DNA of 64,000 nt, taken from the NCBI RefSeq assembly GCF_009725235.1, contig NZ_WJFC01000045.1, positions 10,665-74,664 on the forward strand. The letters run 5' to 3'. Shown here piece by piece: positions 35,692-44,584 of the stretch (within the stretch, counting starts at the first letter, position 1; each line of letters begins with the position of its first letter). A model generated the notes under the pieces. The model ran no database searches. It saw only the letters and a program-made list of their open reading frames with translations, and was not told the origin of the DNA. The stretch is from Scytonema sp. UIC 10036. Lineage in GTDB: Bacteria > Cyanobacteriota > Cyanobacteriia > Cyanobacteriales > Nostocaceae. The position numbers and the translations under genes are program-made.

Positions 35692-37626
35692 TTAATATTT
35701 TGATTTCATATATTCAACTCCCGGTGCCAAAACTTTTTGCCAAGCTTTCCCAATCAATTCTTTATAATCATCATTTTCCTGACACAAAGGATCGAATTCA
35801 ATGACTGTATTAATCAAAGCATTGACGAAGTCTGTATATAAATTTTTGGGAATATCATGCTTGGTATGACTGTGCATTTCAGCAATACGGCTGAGAACAT
35901 TGGGTTCTTCTTGCTCGTTTTCCTTGGGGAATCGCTCAATATGTTCATAATAAGCAAATAATAAAACAATAGCTTCTTTTAGTTGCTGATGTTGATGATT
36001 CCAACGCCCTTGAGCTTCAAGAGAAAGAAACTTTTGTGCAGCATGAGGACAAAATTGTGTCAAAAATTTATGATAGAAAGTTTTGAAAAACTTTTTATCA
36101 AAATCTGCATCACTCGTACACCTTGCATAACTTTCCTTTGCAGTGTTCAAATAAACACTGACACCACGAATGATGTTTAACGCATCCTGAAGTGTTTCAT
36201 AACGATTTGCTGGATCGCGTGATGTCATCTTAAGAATGGCTTTTTCAAAGATAGTAGGACATCCATGACATTTGTCTGTTATTGATATGAGAGACTTAAA
36301 TGCTTTATTCCCATTTCTCTTTAAGTCTTTAATATCCTTAAGAGTAGGTGGTAATTCACCGGTAAGAAGTTCATATGCTAAAAGACCGAGACTGTATTGA
36401 TCGGATTGGTCGGGCGTAGAAGAATCGATTGCTACTTTACTAAAATTTTCAGGAAGTAAGTACGCTAAATCTTCTAAAATGGATTGCTTTCCATAACTTT
36501 TTGACTTCCGGTCAAGTTCTTCTAAAATTCGGTTAGGAGAAAAATCTTTACACAAGTCTAAGGGCGAGATAAAAGGCTCATATTCATTATCCTTACAAAG
36601 AAGCATAATCGTTGATGGCTTGATATTCCCATAAATATTTTTTAATTCTCTGGCTCGAACAAGTGCATCTCCAATCTTTAAAATGAGTTTGCTAACTACA
36701 TTAAATGGTAATTTACCTTTATCTGTTAACGTTTGACGGATGGTTTCCCCATCAATAAATTGCAAGATGCAGTAATGAGGTTTTGTGTCTAAATACGCAT
36801 CATAAATAGTAATAAAATTGGCTTCATCGGAAATCTGAACTGCCTTTCTAAGACTTTCATCAAAATCTGCTTGTAAATCTTCACGATTTAAAACTTTTAT
36901 AGCTACATCACGTTCTAACGTGCGATCGTATGCTTTATATACTGGAGCAATACTACTTTTAATAAGTTTTCCTAATATTTGATATCTTGGCTCTATAAGT
37001 TTATTGAGTTCAATTAATGAGATATCCTCTAAGTTATCTTTGTTGATTATTGAAGGATTAATTTTCAATATTGGAGCTTCGTTTTCTCTTAAATCAATGA
37101 GTCGATTGCGGGCTAAATTAAAGGCATCTTTTATACTTTCTCCACTTCCTATAGCGTCATAAAATGTGACAGCAAAATTCTTGGCTGCTCTGTCTCCAAT
37201 AGACTGATGCATACCAATCACATAATTAACGTATTCACTGATAGCATTAGCTTGTACTTCTGAGTAACAAGCATTTAATACCACACACTCTACACCCTTA
37301 GTAGCAAATTCCTTAAACAAACCAGCAAGCTCATCTGCTCGCAACAATACTGGTTGTCCCATATCATCTTCTAACACGATTCCATTTTCCCCAGATCCAT
37401 GTCCGCAAAAGTGAACAATTTGGGGTTGATAATCTAGAAGGGCTCGATAAAAATCCTCAGTCCTCACAGCCAACTTCATTTGCAGTTTAAACTGCTCGCG
37501 CTTGTTTGCACGTCGCAATCCCTCGTCAATTTCCCTGACTTCTTCACTCAAGCCTTCTAGCCAAGATGTACCTCTTGGATTGGCAGATAGTATTAAAATT
37601 GTTTGAACGGATACGTTGTTGCTCAT
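35692..37626 (-). CDS. CHAT protease - pseudokinase - globin fusion protein
   Basis: 644 aa. Residues 1-195 are a CHAT (caspase-like) domain: IVHFCGHGSG with catalytic His76 and VVLNACYS with Cys120. Residues 214-465 are a Ser/Thr-kinase-like domain with AIKVL (Lys244), but the HRD-KxxN region reads IYGNIKPSTIMLL, so the catalytic Asp and metal-binding Asn are missing, and no DFG is seen; it is a pseudokinase. DQYSLGLLAYELLTGELP is the usual C-lobe segment. Residues 487-640 look like a globin: LSRIAEMHSHTKHDIPKNLY aligns with the F-helix of bacterial globins (flavohemoglobin IAQKH), putting His585 as heme ligand, followed by a G/H-helix region ending AWQKVLAPGVEYMKS. I infer a gas- or redox-regulated protease module. 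Confidence 0.78.
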   Translation of the reverse strand: MSNNVSVQTILILSANPRGTSWLEGLSEEVREIDEGLRRANKREQFKLQMKLAVRTEDFYRALLDYQPQIVHFCGHGSGENGIVLEDDMGQPVLLRADELAGLFKEFATKGVECVVLNACYSEVQANAISEYVNYVIGMHQSIGDRAAKNFAVTFYDAIGSGESIKDAFNLARNRLIDLRENEAPILKINPSIINKDNLEDISLIELNKLIEPRYQILGKLIKSSIAPVYKAYDRTLERDVAIKVLNREDLQADFDESLRKAVQISDEANFITIYDAYLDTKPHYCILQFIDGETIRQTLTDKGKLPFNVVSKLILKIGDALVRARELKNIYGNIKPSTIMLLCKDNEYEPFISPLDLCKDFSPNRILEELDRKSKSYGKQSILEDLAYLLPENFSKVAIDSSTPDQSDQYSLGLLAYELLTGELPPTLKDIKDLKRNGNKAFKSLISITDKCHGCPTIFEKAILKMTSRDPANRYETLQDALNIIRGVSVYLNTAKESYARCTSDADFDKKFFKTFYHKFLTQFCPHAAQKFLSLEAQGRWNHQHQQLKEAIVLLFAYYEHIERFPKENEQEEPNVLSRIAEMHSHTKHDIPKNLYTDFVNALINTVIEFDPLCQENDDYKELIGKAWQKVLAPGVEYMKSKY

Positions 37627-37960
37627 AAGAAAGCAGAGTTAAAAGTGTTTTTAGCAAAAAGTTTATTTAAGCTTAAAGAATCACTACAAGTAGTGACGGT
37701 ATGTTTTCGGTTATGTTGCCAAAATCGACTACAAGTAAAAACCGAGGCTGTATTGCTAAAACTATAGGGATGATTGTTATAAAGTAGCGAACATTGATTT
37801 TGAATATGGTTATATTTCTTGGCAGCGATGGGTGCAATTTGCTTTTATCTTTAAAATTGCAATTATAGACGTATTTAGGGGATTTTACTCAGGTTGCTAT
37901 TTAAAAGGATGGTTATTTTGGGATAGCACATAAGATCTATAAAACCAATTAAATTTAACT
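37627..37960. other. Intergenic, 334 bp
   Basis: Divergent region between the CHAT and TPR genes. No gene and no clear operator was seen. Confidence 0.45.
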
Positions 37961-39991
37961 ATGAAAAATTATAGTTTACTTCTCTTAGCATTTAGTACTG
38001 CGATCGGCACGGGCATCGCTATTACTAACAATGCAGCAGTTGCACAGCCATCTTATATTGATAATCATTCGCTTTCTCAGAAACGCATCACCCAAAGAGT
38101 TAAAGTTGATGATTTGTTCAAAGAAGCAAGTGCTTTAAGAGGAACTGGAGACTATAAACAAGCGCTTCAAGTCTTGGAAGAGGTTGTGAAAATTAAACCA
38201 GATAATTTTCTGGCTTGGTACTTGCTAGGCTACACGTACAGTAACAATTTTGGCAATCACAATCAAGCACTCACAGCTTACGAACAAGCCATCAAACTCA
38301 AGCCTGATTATTTATTAGCTATATTTGAGAAAGGCAACTCACTTTATGAATTGCAACGTTACGACTTAGCAATTAATAGTTGGAAGCAAGCAGTCAAAAT
38401 CCGTCCTCAATCTGAGATGGAAGTGTCTCTGGTTAAAAATATATTACCTAAGAAAATTGCTCGAGTTCTCATAAATGACTTGAAACGCTATGATGAGGCG
38501 ATCGCTTATTGCGACAAAGTTGTTAACATAAATCCTAACATGGCTACAATTTGGACATACCGCAGCAACGCACTTTATCAGACAAGTCAATACCAAGAAG
38601 CACTGACATCATATAACAAAGCACTTCAAATTGACTCTCAAGACTATCAAGCATGGAATGGTAAAGGGCTTACCCTGTATCGCTTGAATCGCCATAAAGA
38701 AGCAATTTCTGCTTTAGAAACTGCATCGAAACTCAAACCAGATGACCTAGAAATTGCTGGCTTAATTGTAGCTCTCAAAAACTTTAATGGCTCGGAAAAT
38801 CAAGGACAACTCGTCGGAAACCAAAGCCAAAGCCAGACATCACAACAGTCTCTTATTCAACTACAAAGAGAACTTCGCACTCAAGAGGATAAATTAAAGG
38901 TTTCTCAAGAAGCAATCAAGACATCTGAAGCAAGATTAGCTTTAGTGCAAAATCAGATGCGCGAATCAGATTCAAAATTCCAAGTATCGGAAGCTCGATT
39001 AATAGCATTACAAAACGAAGTACGCGTAGCTGAAGACAAAGTAAAAACATCTCAAGCTGAGATTAGGACATCTGAAGCTAGGCTAGTTGCTGTTAAAAAT
39101 GAAGTCAGTGCATCAGAAGCCAAATTAAAAGTTTCTCAAACCCAGTTAGTTGCACTGCAAAGTGAGATTCGCCAAGCAGAAGAAAAACTAAAAATATCTC
39201 AAGCCAACGCAGACAAATTTGAACAAAGACTGGTAGCACTGCGTGGGGACATCACAAAATCAGAAGAGAAGCTCAAAGTCTCCCAAATGGCAGTGGTTCA
39301 ATCAGAAGAAAGGTTAGCGTTTCTCAAAGGGGAAATCAAAACATCTGAAGATAAGTTAAAAATTTCTAAAGTTGAGATAGACACACTTCAACAGCGATTA
39401 GTTGCCGTGCGTGGAGAAATTAAGACGAACGAAGATAAGCTAAAAACCTCCAATGCGGAATTACGTACACTAGAACAAAGATTAATTGCCGTGCGAGGAC
39501 AAGTCAGCGCCTCCTCTGAACAGCTAAAAATCTCTCAAGCCGAGACTAGGAAAATAGAACAAAGATTGGTTGCTGTGCGTGAGGAAATAAAAACTAGCGA
39601 GGCGAAGTTAACAGCATCTCAAGCTGAAGTCAAAACCCTAGAACAGAAATTGGTCGCTATACGAGGGGAAATTAAAACGAGTGAGACTAAGCTAAGTGCA
39701 TCTCAAACTGAGGTCAAAACCTTACAACAGAAGATAGTCGCGCTGCAAAGCGAAGTACGCACTTCTGAAGAAAAACTCAAACTCTCTCAAGTAGAATTAC
39801 GACAGATGGATGAGAAGAAGCGAGTTACAACAGAAAAACTGACTGCAGTACAAGTACAGTATTGTGCAATGCAGGAAAAGCTGAGCGAAATGGAGGTTGC
39901 AATACGTCAATTGCGGGGTCGGCAACAGGCATCAGATACTGTTCAACGTTGTCCTTTGGCAAATCGTCGTTCAGTAAGCAGCGATCGGTAA
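37961..39991 (+). CDS. Secreted TPR protein with a long 28-residue coiled-coil repeat
   Basis: 676 aa. Signal peptide MKNYSLLLLAFSTAIGTGIA to about residue 29. Residues 45-275 hold about five or six TPR units (DYKQALQVLEEVVKIKPDNFLAWYLLG, RYDLAINSWKQAVKIRPQ, QYQEALTSYNKALQIDSQ, RHKEAISALETASKLKPD). From about 300 to 655 come about twelve copies of a 28-residue unit resembling EIKTSEDKLKISKVEIDTL-QQRLVAVRG, that is four heptads each, predicting a continuous coiled coil of some 50 nm. A Cys-containing end follows. A periplasmic or envelope scaffold role is inferred. Confidence 0.8.
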   Translation: MKNYSLLLLAFSTAIGTGIAITNNAAVAQPSYIDNHSLSQKRITQRVKVDDLFKEASALRGTGDYKQALQVLEEVVKIKPDNFLAWYLLGYTYSNNFGNHNQALTAYEQAIKLKPDYLLAIFEKGNSLYELQRYDLAINSWKQAVKIRPQSEMEVSLVKNILPKKIARVLINDLKRYDEAIAYCDKVVNINPNMATIWTYRSNALYQTSQYQEALTSYNKALQIDSQDYQAWNGKGLTLYRLNRHKEAISALETASKLKPDDLEIAGLIVALKNFNGSENQGQLVGNQSQSQTSQQSLIQLQRELRTQEDKLKVSQEAIKTSEARLALVQNQMRESDSKFQVSEARLIALQNEVRVAEDKVKTSQAEIRTSEARLVAVKNEVSASEAKLKVSQTQLVALQSEIRQAEEKLKISQANADKFEQRLVALRGDITKSEEKLKVSQMAVVQSEERLAFLKGEIKTSEDKLKISKVEIDTLQQRLVAVRGEIKTNEDKLKTSNAELRTLEQRLIAVRGQVSASSEQLKISQAETRKIEQRLVAVREEIKTSEAKLTASQAEVKTLEQKLVAIRGEIKTSETKLSASQTEVKTLQQKIVALQSEVRTSEEKLKLSQVELRQMDEKKRVTTEKLTAVQVQYCAMQEKLSEMEVAIRQLRGRQQASDTVQRCPLANRRSVSSDR

Positions 39992-40303
39992 TCAGTGAGC
40001 AGTGACCTTATCTGGTAGTCTGCTACATCAATTTTGAGGGGCTGTAGAGACTTTGTACCACCTCGTTCCCAGGTTCTACCTGGGAATGCCTTACGGGAGG
40101 CTCCGCCTCCTGTGCTCTAGCTTGCTTGCGAGGCAGAGCCTCGCAGTTTGCATTCCCAGGCTCCGCCTGGGAACGAGAGGCGAGAGAGGCGAGAGAGGCG
40201 AGAGAGCATCACTCTTCCCCAGTCCCTAACGGTACTCATTTTGGATTTTGGATTTTGGATTTTGGATTTTGGATTTTGGATTTTGGATTTTGGATTGAAA
40301 AGC
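39992..40303. repeat. GTTCCCAG repeat plus TTTTGGA heptamer array
   Basis: About 40059-40180 is a full GTTCCCAGG...CCTGGGAACGAG repeat with internal GAGGCTCCGCCTC. GAGAGGC units follow, and then seven or eight TTTTGGA heptamers (about 40240-40297) that abut the MITE-like element. A degenerate TAGTCTGCTACATCAATTTTGA copy lies at about 40015. Confidence 0.8.
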
Positions 40304-40502
40304 GGTTCTTGCGTAATTAGCGTGCTAAATTATTTGAAAAATCAGCTTGAAATCTTTACGGGGCTTCTATTACAGCCATTATTGACCGCAACAAACGTAT
40401 TCGGGTTGAAATCCGCGACTGTAAGTGCCTGTAAGCCTTGATTTTAAAGGAAAGTTATCGACTGTAATCATAAAGCAGGCACGCGCTTTGTACGAAAGAA
40501 CC
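40304..40502. mobile_element. MITE-like element, copy 2 (199 bp)
   Basis: Left end GGTTCTTGCGTAATTAGCG and right end (other strand) GGTTCTTTCGTACAAAGCG form the inverted ends, as in copy 1 at 1688-1883. Internal TAAGTGCCTGTAAGCCTTG is identical in both copies. No coding capacity for a transposase. Confidence 0.65.
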
Positions 40503-40913
40503 ATATTTTTTTATATAAAAAGTGAAAAATTTTTATAAAATCAGGAGTTTTTATTTTATTGATTAAACAGATTGTCAATGTATTTAAAACTAAATTATAC
40601 ATTGAAGATATTTTAGTTAATTAAAAGTTAAATTATAGTTAAATGGTATGGCAGACTCGACCTATAACAGCTTATCGCTTGCCCTTTCTCATTCCCCTAC
40701 CCACAACACCACAGGGCAAGCGTTAAAGTCTCGTTGTAGTACTAGTAGTCCGTCACATTAACGCCTGCTGGGTTCACAGCAGCAAGAAAAATCTCTTTCT
40801 CCCTGTGCTTCCTCTGCTCCCGAAGCTTGCCTTAACCCGTCAATTTTGGCTTGACAGACTACTAGTGGTCTACCACATTAATTTTCATGGGTAAACCAGT
40901 TATTTAAGATAAT
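40503..40913. other. Intergenic, 411 bp
   Basis: AT-rich start, then an ACTAGTAGTCCGTCACATT and CTAGTGGTCTACCACATTAAT pair (about 40741 and 40861) of the dispersed CTAGTGGT element, the first possibly an inverted partner of the second. No gene seen. Confidence 0.5.
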
Positions 40914-41447
40914 CTACTTAGCATTAACTCGCTGTCCTGTGAAGGTAAACGTTCCTGCAACTGGAGCATTCGTTTCTAGAGGATTTGCCTTTAAATCGTA
41001 AAAACGAAGCGTGATCTCCCCTTGCAATGTTTTAGTTTGAGGATTGAAAGTTACACGATAATTTTGTCGAGCAATGCCGGCGGAACCAGAACTTCCCGGA
41101 TAACTGAAATTAAGTGCTGTTGCAATAATCTCTTGATTATCACTATATTTCCAACTACCTTGTGAATCGCTGAAAGGATTGAATTGACCTGGAACACCCC
41201 CTTGGTTCGAATCAACAACAAAGAAGTTGCCATCTTGTGTAAACGTAATAATTGAGCGGGATGCAAATTCACCATTTGATGTGGATACAGTTATGAGATA
41301 AGTACCAGCAAACTTGCGGAAATCAGCCCGGTAACTATGGGTATCAACTTGTTCAGCCGCTACTGGATGTAGACTTGAGGCAGGAACGCTGAATGTTGAC
41401 ACAGCACAAATCGCAAACAGTGCAAAAGCTTTACACGTTTTCACCAC
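40914..41447 (-). CDS. Hypothetical secreted beta-rich protein, 177 aa
   Basis: A signal peptide (MVKTCKAFALFAICAVSTFSVPASS) is followed by alternating hydrophobic and polar strands: AGTYLITVSTSNGEFASRS, ITFTQDGNFFVVDSNQGG, GSWKYSDNQEI, ITLRFYDLKANPL and AGTFTFTGQRV. This resembles calycin/lipocalin-like small beta-barrel secreted proteins of cyanobacteria, but no named family is assigned. Isolated gene. Confidence 0.65.
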   Translation of the reverse strand: MVKTCKAFALFAICAVSTFSVPASSLHPVAAEQVDTHSYRADFRKFAGTYLITVSTSNGEFASRSIITFTQDGNFFVVDSNQGGVPGQFNPFSDSQGSWKYSDNQEIIATALNFSYPGSSGSAGIARQNYRVTFNPQTKTLQGEITLRFYDLKANPLETNAPVAGTFTFTGQRVNAK

Positions 41448-41890
41448 AAATCCTCCAATGAGTTTTGTATTATCTTGTACGCAAATGTTGCTTTTACTAA
41501 ATAGAGTATCTAAAGAAGAGGCAGCTTTTTTTTAAAGTTTTTATGAAGTTTTCTTAGATGGAATGTTATGCAGAGTTCAGTAAACTAAAAAGTTATTCAT
41601 AAGTCAATACTACAAGGAATATAGCAATCCTATTTGATTTTTGAACTACACATAGGGTGTGCAATGCCCACCAACTAACACTTGTGGTGGGCATTGCACA
41701 CCCTACTTATTTCCTACGCGAACTTATCATAGAACTAGCATGCAGTCACATAAATTTTGTATGAATTTATCATAGAACTAGTATGCAGTCACATGAATTC
41801 GTTGTAAAGTCGCTTGTAACAAGATGGCAGTAGTTGTAATCTCTATGAGAAATTCACAATTTTAGGTTTTATTTCTTAGGAGAAAATAAC
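41448..41890. other. Intergenic, 443 bp, with palindrome and 43-bp direct repeat
   Basis: GGGTGTGCAATGCCCACCA and TGGTGGGCATTGCACACCC (about 41656-41705) form a long palindrome. A tandem pair with period 43 bp (41721-41755 and 41764-41799) shares TATCATAGAACTAG.ATGCAGTCACAT. The 3' end has TTAGGAGAAAATAAC before the next gene, a good ribosome-binding site. Confidence 0.7.
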
Positions 41891-42580
41891 ATGGGTGCCC
41901 TAAATCTTAATATTATATCCCAAAATCCTCTTCTAAAGAAGATACTTTACACAATTAAGATTAGACGACCAGGAATACCTTCAATCGTTGGGATGTTTTA
42001 CTACCAGAAATATTCATCTTGGAAACTAGATCCAAAAAGCTGCCCGTGTGATATAGAATTTGTGGAGTATATTAAGGAATCAAAGATTGAGGGGAAAACT
42101 ATCTTCCATTTTGGTACAGGTGTACACCATATTATTGGTCTAGAAAATCAGAATCTAAACCGACCAAATGAGATTATCGGCATTACAGCCTCTGCTCCCG
42201 AACACCAAGCATACGTCCGGTTAGTCCTTAAGAATAGGGTACTGGCAAAGTATTATAAAGTCATTTTTGGAAACATTTACACATTAACAGCTAACAATTT
42301 ACCACAGCTAGATATTGTTAACCTCTTTCACTTATGTGAATTTTATATACGTGAAGATGCTCCCTTTGTTCATCATAATGATGAATCTCTATTGCAGCTA
42401 TTTCTAGATAAGCTTAATCCTGATGGAAAAATTTTATTCTATTCGCGTTCATTCGCTTGGAACGAGCCAAAGTTCGCCGTGAAATGTTCTGAAATCGTTA
42501 AATCTTTTGAAGAAGCTGGCAAAATTAGACTAATTGGTCAGTACAAAAGTTTACTGATTTATGCTAAAGGCTCTTCATAA
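41891..42580 (+). CDS. Methyltransferase-like protein, 229 aa
   Basis: ATG at 41891 preceded by AGGAG. The central region KTIFHFGTGVHHIIGLENQN is a motif-I-like nucleotide loop, followed by EIIGITASAPEHQAYVRLV and LPQLDIVNLFHLCEFY, and NPDGKILFYSRSFAWNEPKF at the usual motif VI position. This suggests a Rossmann-fold SAM-dependent methyltransferase with a diverged GxGxG. The substrate is unknown. Followed by a strong hairpin terminator. Confidence 0.55.
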   Translation: MGALNLNIISQNPLLKKILYTIKIRRPGIPSIVGMFYYQKYSSWKLDPKSCPCDIEFVEYIKESKIEGKTIFHFGTGVHHIIGLENQNLNRPNEIIGITASAPEHQAYVRLVLKNRVLAKYYKVIFGNIYTLTANNLPQLDIVNLFHLCEFYIREDAPFVHHNDESLLQLFLDKLNPDGKILFYSRSFAWNEPKFAVKCSEIVKSFEEAGKIRLIGQYKSLLIYAKGSS

Positions 42581-42606
42581 AAATAATTATCATCGCATAA
42601 AGATAT

Positions 42607-42639
42607 AAGAAGTAGGCAAAGGGCGCTTGCCTACTTCTT
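42607..42639. terminator. Bidirectional hairpin terminator
   Basis: AAGAAGTAGGCAA pairs with TTGCCTACTTCTT (13 bp, perfect) around a 7-nt loop, between the convergent genes ending at 42580 and 42670. Confidence 0.75.
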
Positions 42640-42669
42640 AAAGCAAAATTATCGTTCAAGGAAAAATAT

Positions 42670-44052
42670 TTACTGCTGTGGGATTTCCTTACCAAAGAGA
42701 GTACGGTACATCAAACGATAAATAGCAGTATTATCAACAGTTCCATTCAACAAATTTGCATTTAACCCATGTGCTTTGGAAACAATTGCTCCCGAATTAT
42801 CGTTAAAACCCGACCAAGCAACAGCAAAGGGAAAGCGCGATCCTTGTTTATCGGGTGCAGAGACAAATGGTAATGTTGCTGTACCTTCCCTACCATCTAG
42901 AGGTGCGCCATTATCAGTTTTTTCAGGAACGGGTTTATCGATTGGAAAATCTTGAACTCTCACTCCTACAACTTCTAACCCCCCAGCATCGCTATCCGCA
43001 GCAGTCACCAGGAGAGTATTGGAGTTCTTTTCAATAAAATTCATGGCTACACCGATCGCATCATCAGCTCTTTTGATTGCTTCAATGCAACCTACAGCAT
43101 TGTTATAATTGCAAAAATTATCGCTACCTTCCTCTTCCAACACAATCAAGAAACCATTGCGGTTCTGCGATACAACTTTAAGAGTTGCTTGCAGCATTTC
43201 AGCAGCCGTTGGCGCGGTGGTAACATACAACGCCAAACCCTGCTTTTTCAACTCTTCCTCTGGAGCGTCGTTGTAAGTATCTTCAGCCGCAAAAATCCCC
43301 AAAACCTTCTTAGTATTGCTTGGTAATTTCAAAAGTTCATCACGAGTGTAAACAACGGTGTAACCTTTGCTTTTTGCTAGTTCTATCAAATTCAATCCGT
43401 CAGTACGTTGAGCTTGTTCTGCAGTTATGTGTCTTCCCGCAGTTCCTTTGGGAAGATACCACGCTTCACCACCTCCCAAAATCACATCTGCACCAGACTC
43501 AACAATTTGTTTGGTAATTTCATCAAAATTACGGCGGCTTGCTGACTTGGCTAAAAATGCACCAGTTCCTGGTTCGGGAATAATACCGGAGTTGACGATC
43601 GCAGTTGCTTTTCCTGCTGCTATGGCTTCCTCCATAATAGTCTTACGTTGACCGGATGCTGCTACCACTGGTTGCCCCGCTTCATCTAAGCCATAGGAGT
43701 CTGCATTCACTTTCACTCCTGTTGCATGGGTAACTGCACCAGCATTGGAAGTTCCTGTCAGTTGGTTTTTCATATGTCCCAGGTAGACAGCGAGATTGGA
43801 CATTTTATCCCAATTCAATCTGCCATCAGGACCATAGTAAAGCATTCGGGCTGCACCCCAATGCGATGCACTCGTACCATCAGGATGAATGAATATGACA
43901 TTACCTTGAGGTGAGTTGGCATTACCTTGACGTGAATCGGCATTGATTGTGGGTAGCGAAGCACAACCCACTATAACTGTCAGAGTCAAAATCGCTAAAT
44001 TAACAACAAATTTTCTGTTAATTTTTTGCAAAGCTTTCAAGCTTTTTAGCAT
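42670..44052 (-). CDS. Alkaline phosphatase (PhoA superfamily), probable lipoprotein
   Basis: 460 aa. The N-terminal hydrophobic segment ends at a lipobox-like TVIVGCAS, so a lipoprotein is likely. GNVIFIHPDGTSASHWGAARM gives the first metal Asp. The nucleophile region reads TSNAGAVTHATGVK, aligning with DSAASATAWSTGVK of E. coli PhoA with the Asp before Ser replaced by Thr. EEEGSDNFCNYNN, TAADSDAGGL and KAHGLNANLL supply other metal ligands. Releases phosphate from organic esters in the periplasm. No Pho box was recognised upstream. Confidence 0.85.
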   Translation of the reverse strand: MLKSLKALQKINRKFVVNLAILTLTVIVGCASLPTINADSRQGNANSPQGNVIFIHPDGTSASHWGAARMLYYGPDGRLNWDKMSNLAVYLGHMKNQLTGTSNAGAVTHATGVKVNADSYGLDEAGQPVVAASGQRKTIMEEAIAAGKATAIVNSGIIPEPGTGAFLAKSASRRNFDEITKQIVESGADVILGGGEAWYLPKGTAGRHITAEQAQRTDGLNLIELAKSKGYTVVYTRDELLKLPSNTKKVLGIFAAEDTYNDAPEEELKKQGLALYVTTAPTAAEMLQATLKVVSQNRNGFLIVLEEEGSDNFCNYNNAVGCIEAIKRADDAIGVAMNFIEKNSNTLLVTAADSDAGGLEVVGVRVQDFPIDKPVPEKTDNGAPLDGREGTATLPFVSAPDKQGSRFPFAVAWSGFNDNSGAIVSKAHGLNANLLNGTVDNTAIYRLMYRTLFGKEIPQQ

Positions 44053-44584
44053 ATGTTGTCATTCAAGTCAATAGCCTAAAATGTAGACGACAATTCAACA
44101 ACTATGTTCCCATTGAAGTGTTTTTACAGCACAAAATTGGCTGCAAAAGAGAATTTTCACTATAAATTCTCAAGAAAATCTCAGTAAAACTTGCTACCCT
44201 CAATGCGAAGCATTGCGTGTTTTGAACAATTGATTAATTTTCGTCTCGATCTGCTCTTGGAGTTAGCTCAACAGTTTGTCAGTACACAAGTATAGTACAA
44301 TACGGTTCTATTGCGTAGGTTGGGTTGAGGAACGAAACCCAACATTCTCGCGGAGTTTGTTGAGTAAAGCGATCGCTCTACCCAACCTACAATTATCCTT
44401 AACTGAACTGTATTGAAGTATACAAAGAAAGGCAAAATCTCGCTAGTACGAACCAAATTATTTGCATCGGCTGACTTAGCTTCTCTTGCTATCGAATGAA
44501 GCAGTGTAACAAAAATGTATCAATAATTAGATGCTAGAGGTGCAATATCTCTACTCTGGTTGTTAGTACGGTTAAGAGCGATTC
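44053..44584. other. Intergenic, 532 bp
   Basis: Contains a GTAGGTTGGGTTGAGGAACG inverted repeat (44315-44390) that includes a HIP1 site. No gene seen. Confidence 0.5.
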
